From Flavobacteriales bacterium (GTDB lineage: Bacteria; Bacteroidota; Bacteroidia; Flavobacteriales_E; Vicingaceae), in contig JABWCF010000013.1 in assembly GCA_013359255.1 (NCBI GenBank), positions 1 to 64,000 of the forward strand: DNA of 64,000 nucleotides. The letters are read 5' to 3'. The position numbers and the translations under genes are program-made. This document shows, in pieces, positions 56,274 through 64,000 of the stretch (position 1 is the stretch's first letter; each line of letters opens with the position of its first letter). The notes under the pieces were generated by a model. It did no database searches. It had not been told where the DNA came from and saw only the letters and a program-made list of their open reading frames with translations.

Positions 56274-56357
56274 AATCTTTATCTAGATTCCAACAAAAAA
56301 TAAACCTAATTATGTTGCCTACAAAGTAAGTGTTATTTGAGTTAAAATAAACTTACC

Positions 56358-58538
56358 TTATACTCTAAACCCTACCATACACACATCATCTACCTGCTCA
56401 AAATTTCCTTTCCATTTTACAAAGGCATCATTTAGCATTTCATGTTGTTTTTTCATATTCTCGTGCTGAACAGACAGCAACAGTTTTTTTAAATTAGACG
56501 ATTTCATTTTTTTTCCTTTCTCTCCACCAAATTGGTCCGCAAAACCATCGGTAAACAAAAAAATAGTATCGCCTGCCAACAACTCTATCGAATGATTTCT
56601 AAAAGGCTTTATGTTCACAAAATTTCCGATGGGTTGCTTGTCGGCAGCAATTTCTAGCAACTTAAAACAGGCATTATCAACAATAGAGGTAAACATCTTT
56701 TCGCTCTCTTGGATTTCATTATTCTTCATATCGCATTTCCTACAAAGCCAAAGAGCGTTATTAGCCCCCGCCCATTCCATTAAATATTTTCCATTCTCTA
56801 TCCTTTCTATTTTGCACAGCGAAATATCCATACCATCTTTTACCTCCGTATCACTTTTAGAAAAATGTTCAATTACCAACTCTCTTGTTTTATCTAATAT
56901 TTTTGAGGGGATAGTAATACCGAATTCATGTATTGCTCTGTTCAGTGCATTGGAACAAACTACGCTCACCATGGCCCCCGGTACTCCATGTCCGGTACAA
57001 TCGGCTGCGGCAAAAAAAATGAACTTCTCTTTCTGTTCTAACCAGTAAAAGTCTCCGGCTACAATATCCTTTGGTTTATACAATACAAACGAATTAGGAA
57101 AAAATTTCTTAAAATCAGATATGGCAGGAAGAATAGCATTTTGTATCCGACTGGCATATTGAATACTATCTGTTATATCTTTGTTTTTGGCTTCAATTTC
57201 TTTATTTTTTTCTTCTAAAATTTTTGCATTTTTCTTTTTGTTAGAGAAATTAATATAGAGCAAGAATAATGAAAGTGAGAGTATGCCTAGCCCTATAAAG
57301 CTGTAGTTGCGTATATTTTTTTGAGTATTTAATTCGTTTTTCTTTTTTGTAATTTCTATTTCTTGCAGTAGTTTTTCTTTGCTTAAAGATTCTATTTCTT
57401 TTTCTTTTTTTTCACTTTCATATTTCTCTTGTATTTCGGCAATTTGTTTATTGGTATTTTCGTTAATGATAGAATCCTGATAAAGTGCATAAAGCGTATG
57501 GTAATGATAAGCATTGCTAAAATTCTTAAGCGAATTTTCGGTTTCTGCCATTTTTTTATACAAGTCTCTAATCAAAGGTTTCAGCTGTTCTTCCCGGGCT
57601 AAGTCTAAACTTTTCTTATAGTAGAGCAAGGCATCTAATAATTTATGCTGTGCCTGATAAACATCACCGATTAAGTAATTTGAATTAATAATTGTAGACT
57701 TATATCCCACTTTTTGCCCGTAGAAGAGGGCTAAATGCAGGTAATTGAGAGCCTCTGCATTTTGATTTAGCCCAATGTAGCAACGTGCTATATTATTCAA
57801 AATAATAGCTTGATAACGCTCTAGCTTCTCTCTTTCGTAAAAAGTATAGGCTTGTTTAAAGTTTTTTAAAGCCTCTTTAAAGTTTTTTTCTTCGAGCAAT
57901 AATGCTCCCATATTATTTTCTAAACCTGCTACACCTGCCGAATCGTGCTGCTTTATGCGATATTTCTTTGCTTCTTCAAAGCTGGCTACAGCATCTTTAT
58001 ACTTATCTTGATAATAATAGATACCGCCAATGTTTGTATGTGCAACGGCTATTTTATCAATGCTCTCAAGTTTTTCTGCAATCTCTAATGATTGAAAAAA
58101 GTATTTTATGGATAATTCATAATTTCCCAATGAGCGTTGAATTAGTCCAAGAAAATTGTATATATCGCATTTATCTACTAAAAATAAATCTGAAGAGGAT
58201 TGTTCTTCTATTATTTTTAAAAATATTTCATTTGCTTTTTTATATTCCGAGGTATTGTAATAAACTCTACCTATTGTTTTATCTATACGAGGCATGAATT
58301 TTTGAATGTTTTTTGAAACCGCAATCGATTTTACTCTTTGTAATAACTCTAGTGATAATTCGCTATCGTTAATCGCTAAAGGGCTTTTCATTACGTAATC
58401 TACAATTTCAATTATGATTGTACTATCATCAAGATGTGTAAATGTGTTATAAATACTATCGGCCTTTTGTTTTGAATTTGCATAAACAAAAAAAACATTT
58501 AGCGTCAAAAACAAGAAAAGTAAAACTCTTAACATCAT
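56358..58538 (-). CDS. TPR sensor SpoIIE-type phosphatase
   Basis: A 726-residue membrane signalling protein. Signal peptide, then a periplasmic array of TPRs (about 30-380, including AVAHTNIGGIYYYQDKYKDA and AIILNNIARCYIGLNQNAEA), a coiled coil with one transmembrane helix (YSFIGLGILSLSLFLLYINF, about 412-432), a second coiled coil and a C-terminal PP2C domain (about 485-726: KPKDIVAGDFYW, AADCTGHGVPGA, DGMDISLC, FLFTDGFADQFGGEKG). This layout is common in Bacteroidota and presumably relays peptide or protein signals to a partner-switching pathway. Partners are not in the window. Confidence 0.92.
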   Translation of the reverse strand: MMLRVLLFLFLTLNVFFVYANSKQKADSIYNTFTHLDDSTIIIEIVDYVMKSPLAINDSELSLELLQRVKSIAVSKNIQKFMPRIDKTIGRVYYNTSEYKKANEIFLKIIEEQSSSDLFLVDKCDIYNFLGLIQRSLGNYELSIKYFFQSLEIAEKLESIDKIAVAHTNIGGIYYYQDKYKDAVASFEEAKKYRIKQHDSAGVAGLENNMGALLLEEKNFKEALKNFKQAYTFYEREKLERYQAIILNNIARCYIGLNQNAEALNYLHLALFYGQKVGYKSTIINSNYLIGDVYQAQHKLLDALLYYKKSLDLAREEQLKPLIRDLYKKMAETENSLKNFSNAYHYHTLYALYQDSIINENTNKQIAEIQEKYESEKKEKEIESLSKEKLLQEIEITKKKNELNTQKNIRNYSFIGLGILSLSLFLLYINFSNKKKNAKILEEKNKEIEAKNKDITDSIQYASRIQNAILPAISDFKKFFPNSFVLYKPKDIVAGDFYWLEQKEKFIFFAAADCTGHGVPGAMVSVVCSNALNRAIHEFGITIPSKILDKTRELVIEHFSKSDTEVKDGMDISLCKIERIENGKYLMEWAGANNALWLCRKCDMKNNEIQESEKMFTSIVDNACFKLLEIAADKQPIGNFVNIKPFRNHSIELLAGDTIFLFTDGFADQFGGEKGKKMKSSNLKKLLLSVQHENMKKQHEMLNDAFVKWKGNFEQVDDVCMVGFRV

Positions 58539-58539
58539 T

Positions 58540-59283
58540 TTATTGATTATAAATTTCTTTAAAAAGCCTATTCCACTTTGCCATGTCCTTGTTGTAATAA
58601 TCGTCTATATGCACAGTATCTTTCGTTTTAAATTTTCCGCCCCACCGCAGTTGTGTATCTTTTTCTAACAATGAAATAAACTTGCCCACAGGGGCTGGTA
58701 AAGTTTTATTTGCAAGACCTTTAGAATTGCATAGTTGTTTATAATCCTTTCCATGCAGCACATTCATATCTATAGCATGCCCAACCAAATGGTTCGATAC
58801 TTTTGAAGGAGTAACAACTGTATTTGAAAGCACCTTATCGGGTTTACGCAACGAATCGATAATAAGAAGTTTCACATCAGCCTCGGTAGCGTATTGATTG
58901 ATTCTGTCTAAAGCACTTGCAAACTCATAATGCACCATGATGGGCTTACCTGTAAATCTTGAGTTTGTATATTCTACAATTAAAGGTTTTGCTTCAATAC
59001 TAGAAAATATTTTTTCAAATTCAGAGTATAATTTTTTAGCAAGTTTGGGAGTTATTTTTTTTCCATCGGTATTCTCTTTATGTAGTTGAAAAAATGTCTC
59101 TATCGCCTTAGCCGTGTAATTTCCGTACAAACCATCAACTTTTTTAAGAATATTTTTATATCCTAACTCAACAAGAACTTTCTGCAAAACGATTATTTCG
59201 TTTTTAGAGGTTGAATTAAAAAACAAAATCTTTGATACATTTTTGTTAGAAAACAATTCCTTTACTTCTTTTGTGTTATCCAT
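58540..59283 (-). CDS. M15-family peptidase with peptidoglycan-binding domain
   Basis: A 247-residue protein. The start at 59283 (MDNTKEVKELF) is preferred to an upstream in-frame one. The N-terminal half has a peptidoglycan-binding-1-like repeat (IIVLQKVLVELGYKNILKKV then DGLYGNYTAKAIETFFQLH). The C-terminal half is a VanY/DacB-like M15 domain: zinc ligands in SNHLVGHAIDMNV (HxxGxxxD) and DTVHIDDYY, with the LRWGGKF motif. No signal peptide is visible, so export route is unclear. It ends one base before the TPR-SpoIIE gene. Confidence 0.82.
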   Translation of the reverse strand: MDNTKEVKELFSNKNVSKILFFNSTSKNEIIVLQKVLVELGYKNILKKVDGLYGNYTAKAIETFFQLHKENTDGKKITPKLAKKLYSEFEKIFSSIEAKPLIVEYTNSRFTGKPIMVHYEFASALDRINQYATEADVKLLIIDSLRKPDKVLSNTVVTPSKVSNHLVGHAIDMNVLHGKDYKQLCNSKGLANKTLPAPVGKFISLLEKDTQLRWGGKFKTKDTVHIDDYYNKDMAKWNRLFKEIYNQ

Positions 59284-59314
59284 AAAGCCCTTTTTATTCC
59301 GAAAAATTACAGAA

Positions 59315-59348
59315 TTGACTCGTAACCACAAAGTAAATTCTAAATTTG
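59315..59348 (+). promoter_or_regulatory. Promoter of the DUF2279 gene
   Basis: TTG (59315-59317), 23 bases, then TAAATTTG (59341-59348), fitting TTG-N17-23-TAnnTTTG. It ends 19 bases before the TTG start codon at 59368, which supports that start. Confidence 0.5.
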
Positions 59349-59367
59349 TTTTTAAGTAATTGATTAT

Positions 59368-60303
59368 TTGAGACTATTAATTCTCCATACCATTGTTTGT
59401 TTATTCCTATGCAAAAATTGTGAGGCTCAGGATAGTTTATCTTCAAATTTTGCCTCAAGAAAAAAAACATTAGTTGTTGCTGCTGCCACAGGATATTCAG
59501 TTGCCATAATTGGACTTAACCAAACCTGGTATAAAAATTACCCTCGCAGTAAATTTCATTTTTTTGATGACAACCAAGAATGGCTGCAAATGGATAAAAT
59601 GGGTCATGTCTTTACATCGTATCAACTAGGGCGGTTCGGAATAGAAAGCATGCAATGGGCGGGTTACGATTCTGCTTCTGCTCTTTGGTTTGGCAGCAGC
59701 GTAGGAATTATTTTTTTGAGTACGGTAGAAATTCTTGATGGGTTTTCTACTCAATGGGGGTTTTCTATGGGTGATATGGGTTCTAATTTGGCTGGCATGA
59801 TGCTGGCATTAGGCCAACATGCCGAATGGGGCGAACAGCGAATTCAACTCAAATTTTCTTACCAAAAAAATTCGTTTATTAGTTACCGACCCGAAATGTT
59901 TGGAAGCACCTTACCTGAAAATATTTTAAAAGATTACAATGGACAAACTTATTGGCTTTCTGTGAATGTTCCATCTTTTTTACCCCATAGAAAATATATT
60001 CCTAAATGGTTGAATATTGCCTTAGGCTATTCGGCCGAAAATATGATTGGGGCTGAGAACAACGATAAGTTTTACGAATACGCTTGTAAAAATATAAATT
60101 GTACTACAACAGATTTATCGGGCGTAAACACTTATCGTTACAGGCAATACTTTTTATCTCTTGATGTAGATTTAACTAAAATAAAGACAAGAAGTCGTTT
60201 TCTAAAAACCATATTTTCGGTGGTAAGTATTGTTAAATTTCCGGCTCCGGCTATTGAATGGAACACGTACGGAAAACCCGTGTTCCATGGGATTTATTTT
60301 TAA
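59368..60303 (+). CDS. DUF2279 family envelope protein
   Basis: A 311-residue protein with a signal peptide (MRLLILHTIVCLFLCKNCEA), a DUF2279 core with KMGHVFTSYQLGRFGIESMQ, EILDGFSTQWGFSMGDMGSN and two or three hydrophobic segments, and a C-terminal part of beta strands. DUF2279 proteins are predicted membrane or periplasmic proteins of Bacteroidota with no assigned function. The start codon is TTG; no ATG lies nearby in frame. A promoter just upstream agrees with it. Confidence 0.82.
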   Translation: MRLLILHTIVCLFLCKNCEAQDSLSSNFASRKKTLVVAAATGYSVAIIGLNQTWYKNYPRSKFHFFDDNQEWLQMDKMGHVFTSYQLGRFGIESMQWAGYDSASALWFGSSVGIIFLSTVEILDGFSTQWGFSMGDMGSNLAGMMLALGQHAEWGEQRIQLKFSYQKNSFISYRPEMFGSTLPENILKDYNGQTYWLSVNVPSFLPHRKYIPKWLNIALGYSAENMIGAENNDKFYEYACKNINCTTTDLSGVNTYRYRQYFLSLDVDLTKIKTRSRFLKTIFSVVSIVKFPAPAIEWNTYGKPVFHGIYF

Positions 60304-60329
60304 GAAACTGGGAGTATATTCTATATTTA

Positions 60330-60419
60330 TTAGTTGTCAAAAATTAACTTGCCTCTGTATAAAATTGTTTCTTCATCACTAGAGTATAATGTAAACAAAT
60401 AGATTCCTGGAGCAGATTC
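60330..60419 (-). pseudogene. Orphan C-terminal tail of a T9SS type A sorting domain (second)
   Basis: A minus-strand frame reads ESAPGIYLFTLYSSDEE then TILYRGKLIFDN and stops at 60330. This is the closing part of a type A sorting domain (PGxY...GKLIxxN). An in-frame stop lies immediately upstream at 60420-60422 and no cargo domain precedes it: the neighbouring gene on this strand is the TSP3-repeat protein, which ends at 60442 in its own right. It is the remnant of a lost cargo gene, or of an extension of the TSP3 protein. Confidence 0.6.
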
Positions 60420-60441
60420 TTATTTAATTATATTTTTATTA

Positions 60442-61527
60442 TCAATCCATATTCAGCAACTGCCTCAACTCCTTTTTATAGCTTTCGGAAAGTGTACTTT
60501 CTATTTTTTTATAATGAGCAACAGCTTCCGAATGTTTATCGTTATATAGTAAATTTTTAATTAGTATAACATCTTCATTCAAGGTTCTACCTTTCGCATC
60601 TACTTTTATTCCTTGTGTGGTATTGGGTTCTTCATCTAAATAATCGGGTATCCCATCGGTATCAGAATCCACGGGGCAGCCTTTGATATCAACCTTTACA
60701 CCATTAGGCGTGTTCGGGCAAGCGTCATCAAAATCTATTACTCCATCTTTATCGGCATCTTCGGAAGATATGGCTTTGTGATTTACATTGCGATAATTTT
60801 TATTCTCCTCGTACAAATACGATTTCTTATCGAAACGGAAAATAAATGATGCTCCTACCAGATACAACCTATCTTTTTTTGAAGTAATAACGTAACTGTC
60901 TAATTGATCGGTTGTACTTAAGCAATACCTGAAATACATATTGATTTCGGTTTTATTTCCTGTACGCAGTAAGGCTCCTGCTGTTAGTGGAAAAAGTAAG
61001 GCACCACCTTCGTTGCCGGAAAATGTTTCGTACTTATAATCCTGATATAATGTTTTAGCTTCTATTGTATTTCCCGGAAGTTCTTCTCTGTCGCGTATGC
61101 TGCCGTCTGACCAATAAAAATATAAATTGGAATTCTCATCGGCCAAATCATAATACGTTTTGTATAGGGTATAAGCTACACCTGCACCAAGATACGGGCG
61201 AGCATTCAGTTTTTCATTTGCCAAAATATATCTGAAAGATATTTCGGGCTGTAGAATATTTGTTTTAAAATTCCGGTTTATATTAATGCTTTGCTCTGCG
61301 TACATAATGATTCCGGAAACGATGCCTAGTGAAATATCTGCTTTTTCATTTAATATTCTTTTTTCTAAAGCAAAAGAATAAGCCGGTTTCCACGAAAAAG
61401 GGTTATTACTCCGCGAAGGGTTTAAATCACCTTTGTATGTCATAAATGCGGCTCCTGCACTTACTTGTTGAGCTAATGCAGCCACGCTATTAATTAGCAT
61501 AACCAAAATGAATATTAATTTTTTCAT
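60442..61527 (-). CDS. Outer-membrane protein with thrombospondin type 3 repeats
   Basis: A 361-residue exported protein. The start at 61527 (MKKLIFILVMLINSVAALAQ) gives a signal peptide. The body is an outer-membrane beta-barrel-like region (about 20-240). Calcium-binding TSP3 repeats follow: DADKDGVIDFDDACPNTPNG and DSDTDGIPDYLDEEPNTTQG (about 250-305). It ends in a helical segment where OmpA-like proteins would have their peptidoglycan-binding domain, and that domain is absent. It starts 14 bases after the parA stop and is likely co-transcribed with it. Confidence 0.8.
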   Translation of the reverse strand: MKKLIFILVMLINSVAALAQQVSAGAAFMTYKGDLNPSRSNNPFSWKPAYSFALEKRILNEKADISLGIVSGIIMYAEQSININRNFKTNILQPEISFRYILANEKLNARPYLGAGVAYTLYKTYYDLADENSNLYFYWSDGSIRDREELPGNTIEAKTLYQDYKYETFSGNEGGALLFPLTAGALLRTGNKTEINMYFRYCLSTTDQLDSYVITSKKDRLYLVGASFIFRFDKKSYLYEENKNYRNVNHKAISSEDADKDGVIDFDDACPNTPNGVKVDIKGCPVDSDTDGIPDYLDEEPNTTQGIKVDAKGRTLNEDVILIKNLLYNDKHSEAVAHYKKIESTLSESYKKELRQLLNMD

Positions 61528-61541
61528 CGTATTAGATATTT

Positions 61542-62279
61542 TTATTTTTTCTTCGCCTCTTTCCACAACTTCTCATACATTAGAGAAGCCTCTGCATACG
61601 GATATTTATGTACTATGGGGGCTTTATAAATACCCATTTTTTCTACTTCCGAATTGTACGGTACAGCAATAGCTGCACACTCTTTGTGTTTTTTGCTAAA
61701 TTCTTCCATCACCTCATGATGCAAGGTTCTCCTACGGTCAACCATAGAGAAGAAAGGTAATAGCTTTGACGCATCAAGCCTATTTTCGGTAAAATATTCA
61801 AGTAACTGATCATAAGTTCTAACCGATAAGGTGGTAGGAATCATTGGCACTACGACCACATCCGCATTTTTTAATACATTTTCGCTCAACGGTGTTAAAC
61901 CGGGAGGACAATCGACTACCACCACATCATATTCTTTTTTTACCGGTTTAAAGAAAGAACGCAACCATTTTTTGTCTTTTTTAAGTTGCAGAATAAAATG
62001 GTCGAGTTTACTGTAATTTTTATCGGAAGGCAGTAAATCTAAATTTACAAAAGCGGTTTCCCAAATAGAGTTTTCGATTGATTTGGAACCGGAAACCACT
62101 TTTTTTACATCATCTTCTAAGCCCGATTTTATGTTTAAATAAAAACTACTTGCCGCCTGTGGGTCTAAATCCACCAATAAGGTTCTTTGTTTGTCGGCTG
62201 CAGCACAATAAGCCACATTTACAGCCGTAGCGGTTTTTCCTACTCCACCCTTTATATTAAATACTGCAATTATTTTCAT
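61542..62279 (-). CDS. ParA-family ATPase, no ParB partner nearby
   Basis: A 245-residue deviant Walker ATPase. Walker A is KGGVGKT (10-16), followed by LLVDLDPQAASSFYL and VVVVDCPPGL. ParA-family proteins position chromosomes, plasmids or protein complexes. No parB or parS-like gene adjoins it; the next gene on the strand encodes the TSP3-repeat outer-membrane protein. It could be an orphan ParA (MipZ/PpfA-like) that positions another cargo. A matching promoter lies upstream. Confidence 0.9.
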   Translation of the reverse strand: MKIIAVFNIKGGVGKTATAVNVAYCAAADKQRTLLVDLDPQAASSFYLNIKSGLEDDVKKVVSGSKSIENSIWETAFVNLDLLPSDKNYSKLDHFILQLKKDKKWLRSFFKPVKKEYDVVVVDCPPGLTPLSENVLKNADVVVVPMIPTTLSVRTYDQLLEYFTENRLDASKLLPFFSMVDRRRTLHHEVMEEFSKKHKECAAIAVPYNSEVEKMGIYKAPIVHKYPYAEASLMYEKLWKEAKKK

Positions 62280-62309
62280 TTTAACTATAATTTACGTTTC
62301 TAATTGAAA

Positions 62310-62341
62310 CAAATATAAGCATTTGAACAAATCTTATCAAA
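62310..62341 (-). promoter_or_regulatory. Promoter of parA
   Basis: On the minus strand TTTG (62341-62338) is followed after exactly 20 bases by TATATTTG (62317-62310), a full match to the Bacteroidota promoter. Transcription would start about 20-25 bases before the parA ATG. Another TATATTTG (62378-62385) faces the other way towards the lipoprotein gene. Confidence 0.7.
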
Positions 62342-62388
62342 CTTTGTATTTTTTTTTACAAACCCAATTTATAAAATTATATTTGCCT

Positions 62389-63261
62389 GTGATTTGCGTT
62401 AATAAAACATATGGCTTACTAGCCTTCTTTCTCCCTGCCATAGTTATTATTACCTCTTGTGGAAGCAATGATGAACTGGAAAACAGAAAATCGGCTATTC
62501 CATTAAGCAACACCTTAGAGAGTGTGTTTACCTCTCAGATAGACGAAAATTTATTAGAGCCCTTACCCTCGCCTCTTCAAATTGCCCTCATTTTTAAATC
62601 GGCAGGTTTAACTTTTCAAGATAGCCTAACCAATGCGTTTTCTAATGCCAGTAATTACAGCACCACCTTTAGCAAATTGCTTAATATGGGAGCCTACTCA
62701 TCTGATTTTATTTACCATGTAATTAACGAGAAGCCAAATCCCTCCAGAAACTACCTTAAGGTTATACAAGAATTGGCATCGGATATTGGCTTTGGGCAAA
62801 TTATTAATACCAAAGAAAATATAACGCGACTGGATAATAACGTAAACAACATTGACTCTTTAGCTATTATCATTTCCGATATTCAAATGAATACCGACCA
62901 GCATTTTAGAAAAAACAATGAGCATCTGAAAGGTTTAGTCATTTTTGCCGGAGCTTGGATAGAAGCCATGCATTTAGCGATTCAGAACAATGGATTTAGC
63001 CGTAATTTCAATATTCCAAAAGCTCTCATAGACCAAAGAGATATACTAAAACGCCTGCTCAAAAACCTCCATTTATGTAGAGGAAAAAAACAAAACGAAA
63101 AATTAAATGAGTTAATTGCTCATTTAGAAGCTATTCATACCCGTTTAGATGACCTTCACTTAGAATCTTTTGAGGAAAAGGATTTTTCGGAAAATAAAAA
63201 AGAAATGGATAGCCTCAGAAATACCATTCAGGCTGTTCGAAATATGGTAATTCATTCCTAA
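62389..63261 (+). CDS. Lipoprotein of the duplicated two-gene module, copy B, unknown function
   Basis: Homologue of the lipoprotein at 10292-11173. Shared blocks are LPSPLQIALIFK, the Tyr/Ser segment before LLNMGAYSSDF, LASDIGFGQI, and NNEHLKGLVIFAGAWIEAMH. The lipoprotein signal reads LLAFFLPAIVIITSC, lipidated at Cys. No ATG fits: GTG at 62389 is the best start, with TTG at 62323 also in frame. The small secreted protein gene follows after three bases. The C-terminal third differs from copy A and is richer in charged residues. Function unknown. Confidence 0.75.
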   Translation: MICVNKTYGLLAFFLPAIVIITSCGSNDELENRKSAIPLSNTLESVFTSQIDENLLEPLPSPLQIALIFKSAGLTFQDSLTNAFSNASNYSTTFSKLLNMGAYSSDFIYHVINEKPNPSRNYLKVIQELASDIGFGQIINTKENITRLDNNVNNIDSLAIIISDIQMNTDQHFRKNNEHLKGLVIFAGAWIEAMHLAIQNNGFSRNFNIPKALIDQRDILKRLLKNLHLCRGKKQNEKLNELIAHLEAIHTRLDDLHLESFEEKDFSENKKEMDSLRNTIQAVRNMVIHS

Positions 63262-63264
63262 GAG

Positions 63265-63744
63265 ATGAAAAAAGTATTTTTTTTTATAGCCATATTAATT
63301 GCTTTTAAACTAAACGCCCAATGCAATCATCTTAAAAATAAAGAAATGAAAGAAATGTTGGGCTCTTTTATTTACGATAGCTCTAGAGAAACCGCCATAA
63401 AAGAAAATGAAAATGCACAACAAATAGAATTTGAATTGCTACTATTTAAAAGCAATATGTATAAAATGTGTTGGGAAATTTCTGAATTACCCCCAAATAG
63501 CACAATTAAACTATATGAAAAAACAAACAACGGAGGAAAAAAAATTATATTCAATTCCGAAACCACCGAACCCGATAAAAACTTTTATTCAGTTGTGTTA
63601 AAAGATATTTCCCGTTCGGTAATAGTTACTTACAATATTCCGGAATCAGCCACTGGAGGATGTGTTAAATATGTACTTGGTTTTTCTATGAAAAACGAAA
63701 TAAAACAAGAAAAAAATCCAAAAGCACGCGTTAAAGTAAACTAA
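63265..63744 (+). CDS. Small secreted protein, module copy B, unknown function
   Basis: A 159-residue protein with a signal peptide (MKKVFFFIAILIAFKLNAQ, then Cys). It parallels the protein at 9848-10273: mature N-terminal Cys, a beta-strand pattern IEFELLLFKSNMYKMCWEIS, KLYEKTNNGG and a C-terminal GGCVKYVLGF. Homology is weak by identity but supported by gene order, length and Cys placement. Unlike copy A it has a basic tail (KNPKARVKVN). It is tightly linked to the lipoprotein gene and precedes hemN by ten bases. Confidence 0.75.
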   Translation: MKKVFFFIAILIAFKLNAQCNHLKNKEMKEMLGSFIYDSSRETAIKENENAQQIEFELLLFKSNMYKMCWEISELPPNSTIKLYEKTNNGGKKIIFNSETTEPDKNFYSVVLKDISRSVIVTYNIPESATGGCVKYVLGFSMKNEIKQEKNPKARVKVN

Positions 63745-63754
63745 TACATTGCAG

Positions 63755-64000
63755 GTGAATATAGAACTAGTAAGAAAATACAACGTAGCAGGGCCTAGAT
63801 ACACTAGTTACCCCACTGTTCCGTTTTGGAACGAATCAGGAATTAAAACCCAAGAATGGATTCAATCGGTTAAACAATCATTTAAAGAAAGTAACCAAAA
63901 AGAAGGAATTAGCCTATACGTTCACATGCCATTCTGCGAACAACTTTGCACCTTCTGCGGATGCAACAAACGCATTACAAAAAATCATTCGGTAGAAGAA
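63755..64000 (+). CDS. hemN: Oxygen-independent coproporphyrinogen III oxidase, 5' part
   Basis: Radical SAM enzyme that converts coproporphyrinogen III to protoporphyrinogen IX in haem synthesis without oxygen. Only the first 82 codons are inside the window. The opening NIELVRKYNVAGPRYTSYPT and the cluster motif CEQLCTFCGC (Cys61, Cys65, Cys68) identify it. The start is GTG at 63755; a TTG two codons earlier is possible. Confidence 0.9.
   Translation, partial: MNIELVRKYNVAGPRYTSYPTVPFWNESGIKTQEWIQSVKQSFKESNQKEGISLYVHMPFCEQLCTFCGCNKRITKNHSVEE

Noticed and set aside
61542-62279. ParA as a sign of a plasmid or integrated replicon
   Set aside because: No parB, replication initiator or conjugation gene lies nearby, and the surroundings are ordinary chromosomal genes.
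62378-62385. TATATTTG as promoter of the copy B lipoprotein
   Set aside because: It fits the -7 box, but no -33 element lies at the right distance and a transcript starting there would leave no usable start codon; kept only as a possibility.

Overview
The window is chromosomal DNA from an AT-rich member of the Bacteroidota. The evidence is a complete PorP-GldK-GldL-GldM-GldN block for type IX secretion (T9SS) and gliding, proteins ending in T9SS sorting domains, Bacteroidota promoter motifs of the TTTG / TAnnTTTG type, and families typical of the phylum (DUF4476, DUF2279, DUF4159, WbqC, TPR-SpoIIE phosphatases). I cannot assign a genus. I see no rRNA, tRNA, CRISPR array or prophage.

Layout. 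1-253: a cluster of short palindromic repeats. 254-11173: an M28 peptidase lipoprotein, a T9SS-exported C25-like protein, DUF1653 and DUF4159 genes, a methyltransferase, an L,D-transpeptidase, a large ABC exporter and a lipoprotein/small-secreted-protein pair. 11447-20117 (+): THUMP methyltransferase, pfkA, priA, dapB, two tandem signal peptidases I and a WbqC protein. 20110-33556 (-): methylmalonyl-CoA mutase subunits, a DivIC/FtsB protein, the porP-gldKLMN block, a degenerate arginase-family protein and topA. 33763-40292 (+): miaB, a sigma-54 activator, lptE, a TPR-like protein, secG and groES-groEL. 40485-46340: a spermidine-synthase-like membrane protein, yidC, then a decayed zone holding a REP-associated tyrosine transposase between inverted REPs and remnants of T9SS cargo genes, then a DUF4476 gene. 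46516-62279: S41 peptidase, DUF1573, two SpoIIE-type phosphatases, an M19-like hydrolase, M23-LysM peptidase, outer-membrane barrels, a phospholipase D/cardiolipin synthase, a PorE-like protein without an OmpA domain, an M15 peptidase, DUF2279, a TSP3-repeat protein and a lone ParA. 62389-64000: a second copy of the lipoprotein/small-protein pair and the start of hemN.

How it fits together. Much of the window serves the cell envelope: secretion (SecG, YidC, two LepB, T9SS core), LPS delivery (LptE), peptidoglycan processing (L,D-transpeptidase, M15, M23-LysM) and outer-membrane proteins. T9SS cargo is represented by one intact gene and three orphaned sorting-domain tails, so cargo genes seem to turn over while the machinery is kept.

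The points most worth following up are: (i) a two-gene module of unknown function present twice, at about 10-11 kb and 62-64 kb; (ii) a near-consensus sigma-54 promoter in front of groESL, 1.9 kb downstream of a sigma-54 activator gene; (iii) a REP/RAYT element whose right REP is read in frame as the C-terminus of a decayed T9SS sorting domain; (iv) a perfect 15-bp hairpin with a T-run inside the DUF1653 coding sequence; (v) two apparent pseudoenzymes (C25-like and arginase-like) linked to the T9SS. Functional statements rest on motif recognition by eye; no database search was run.
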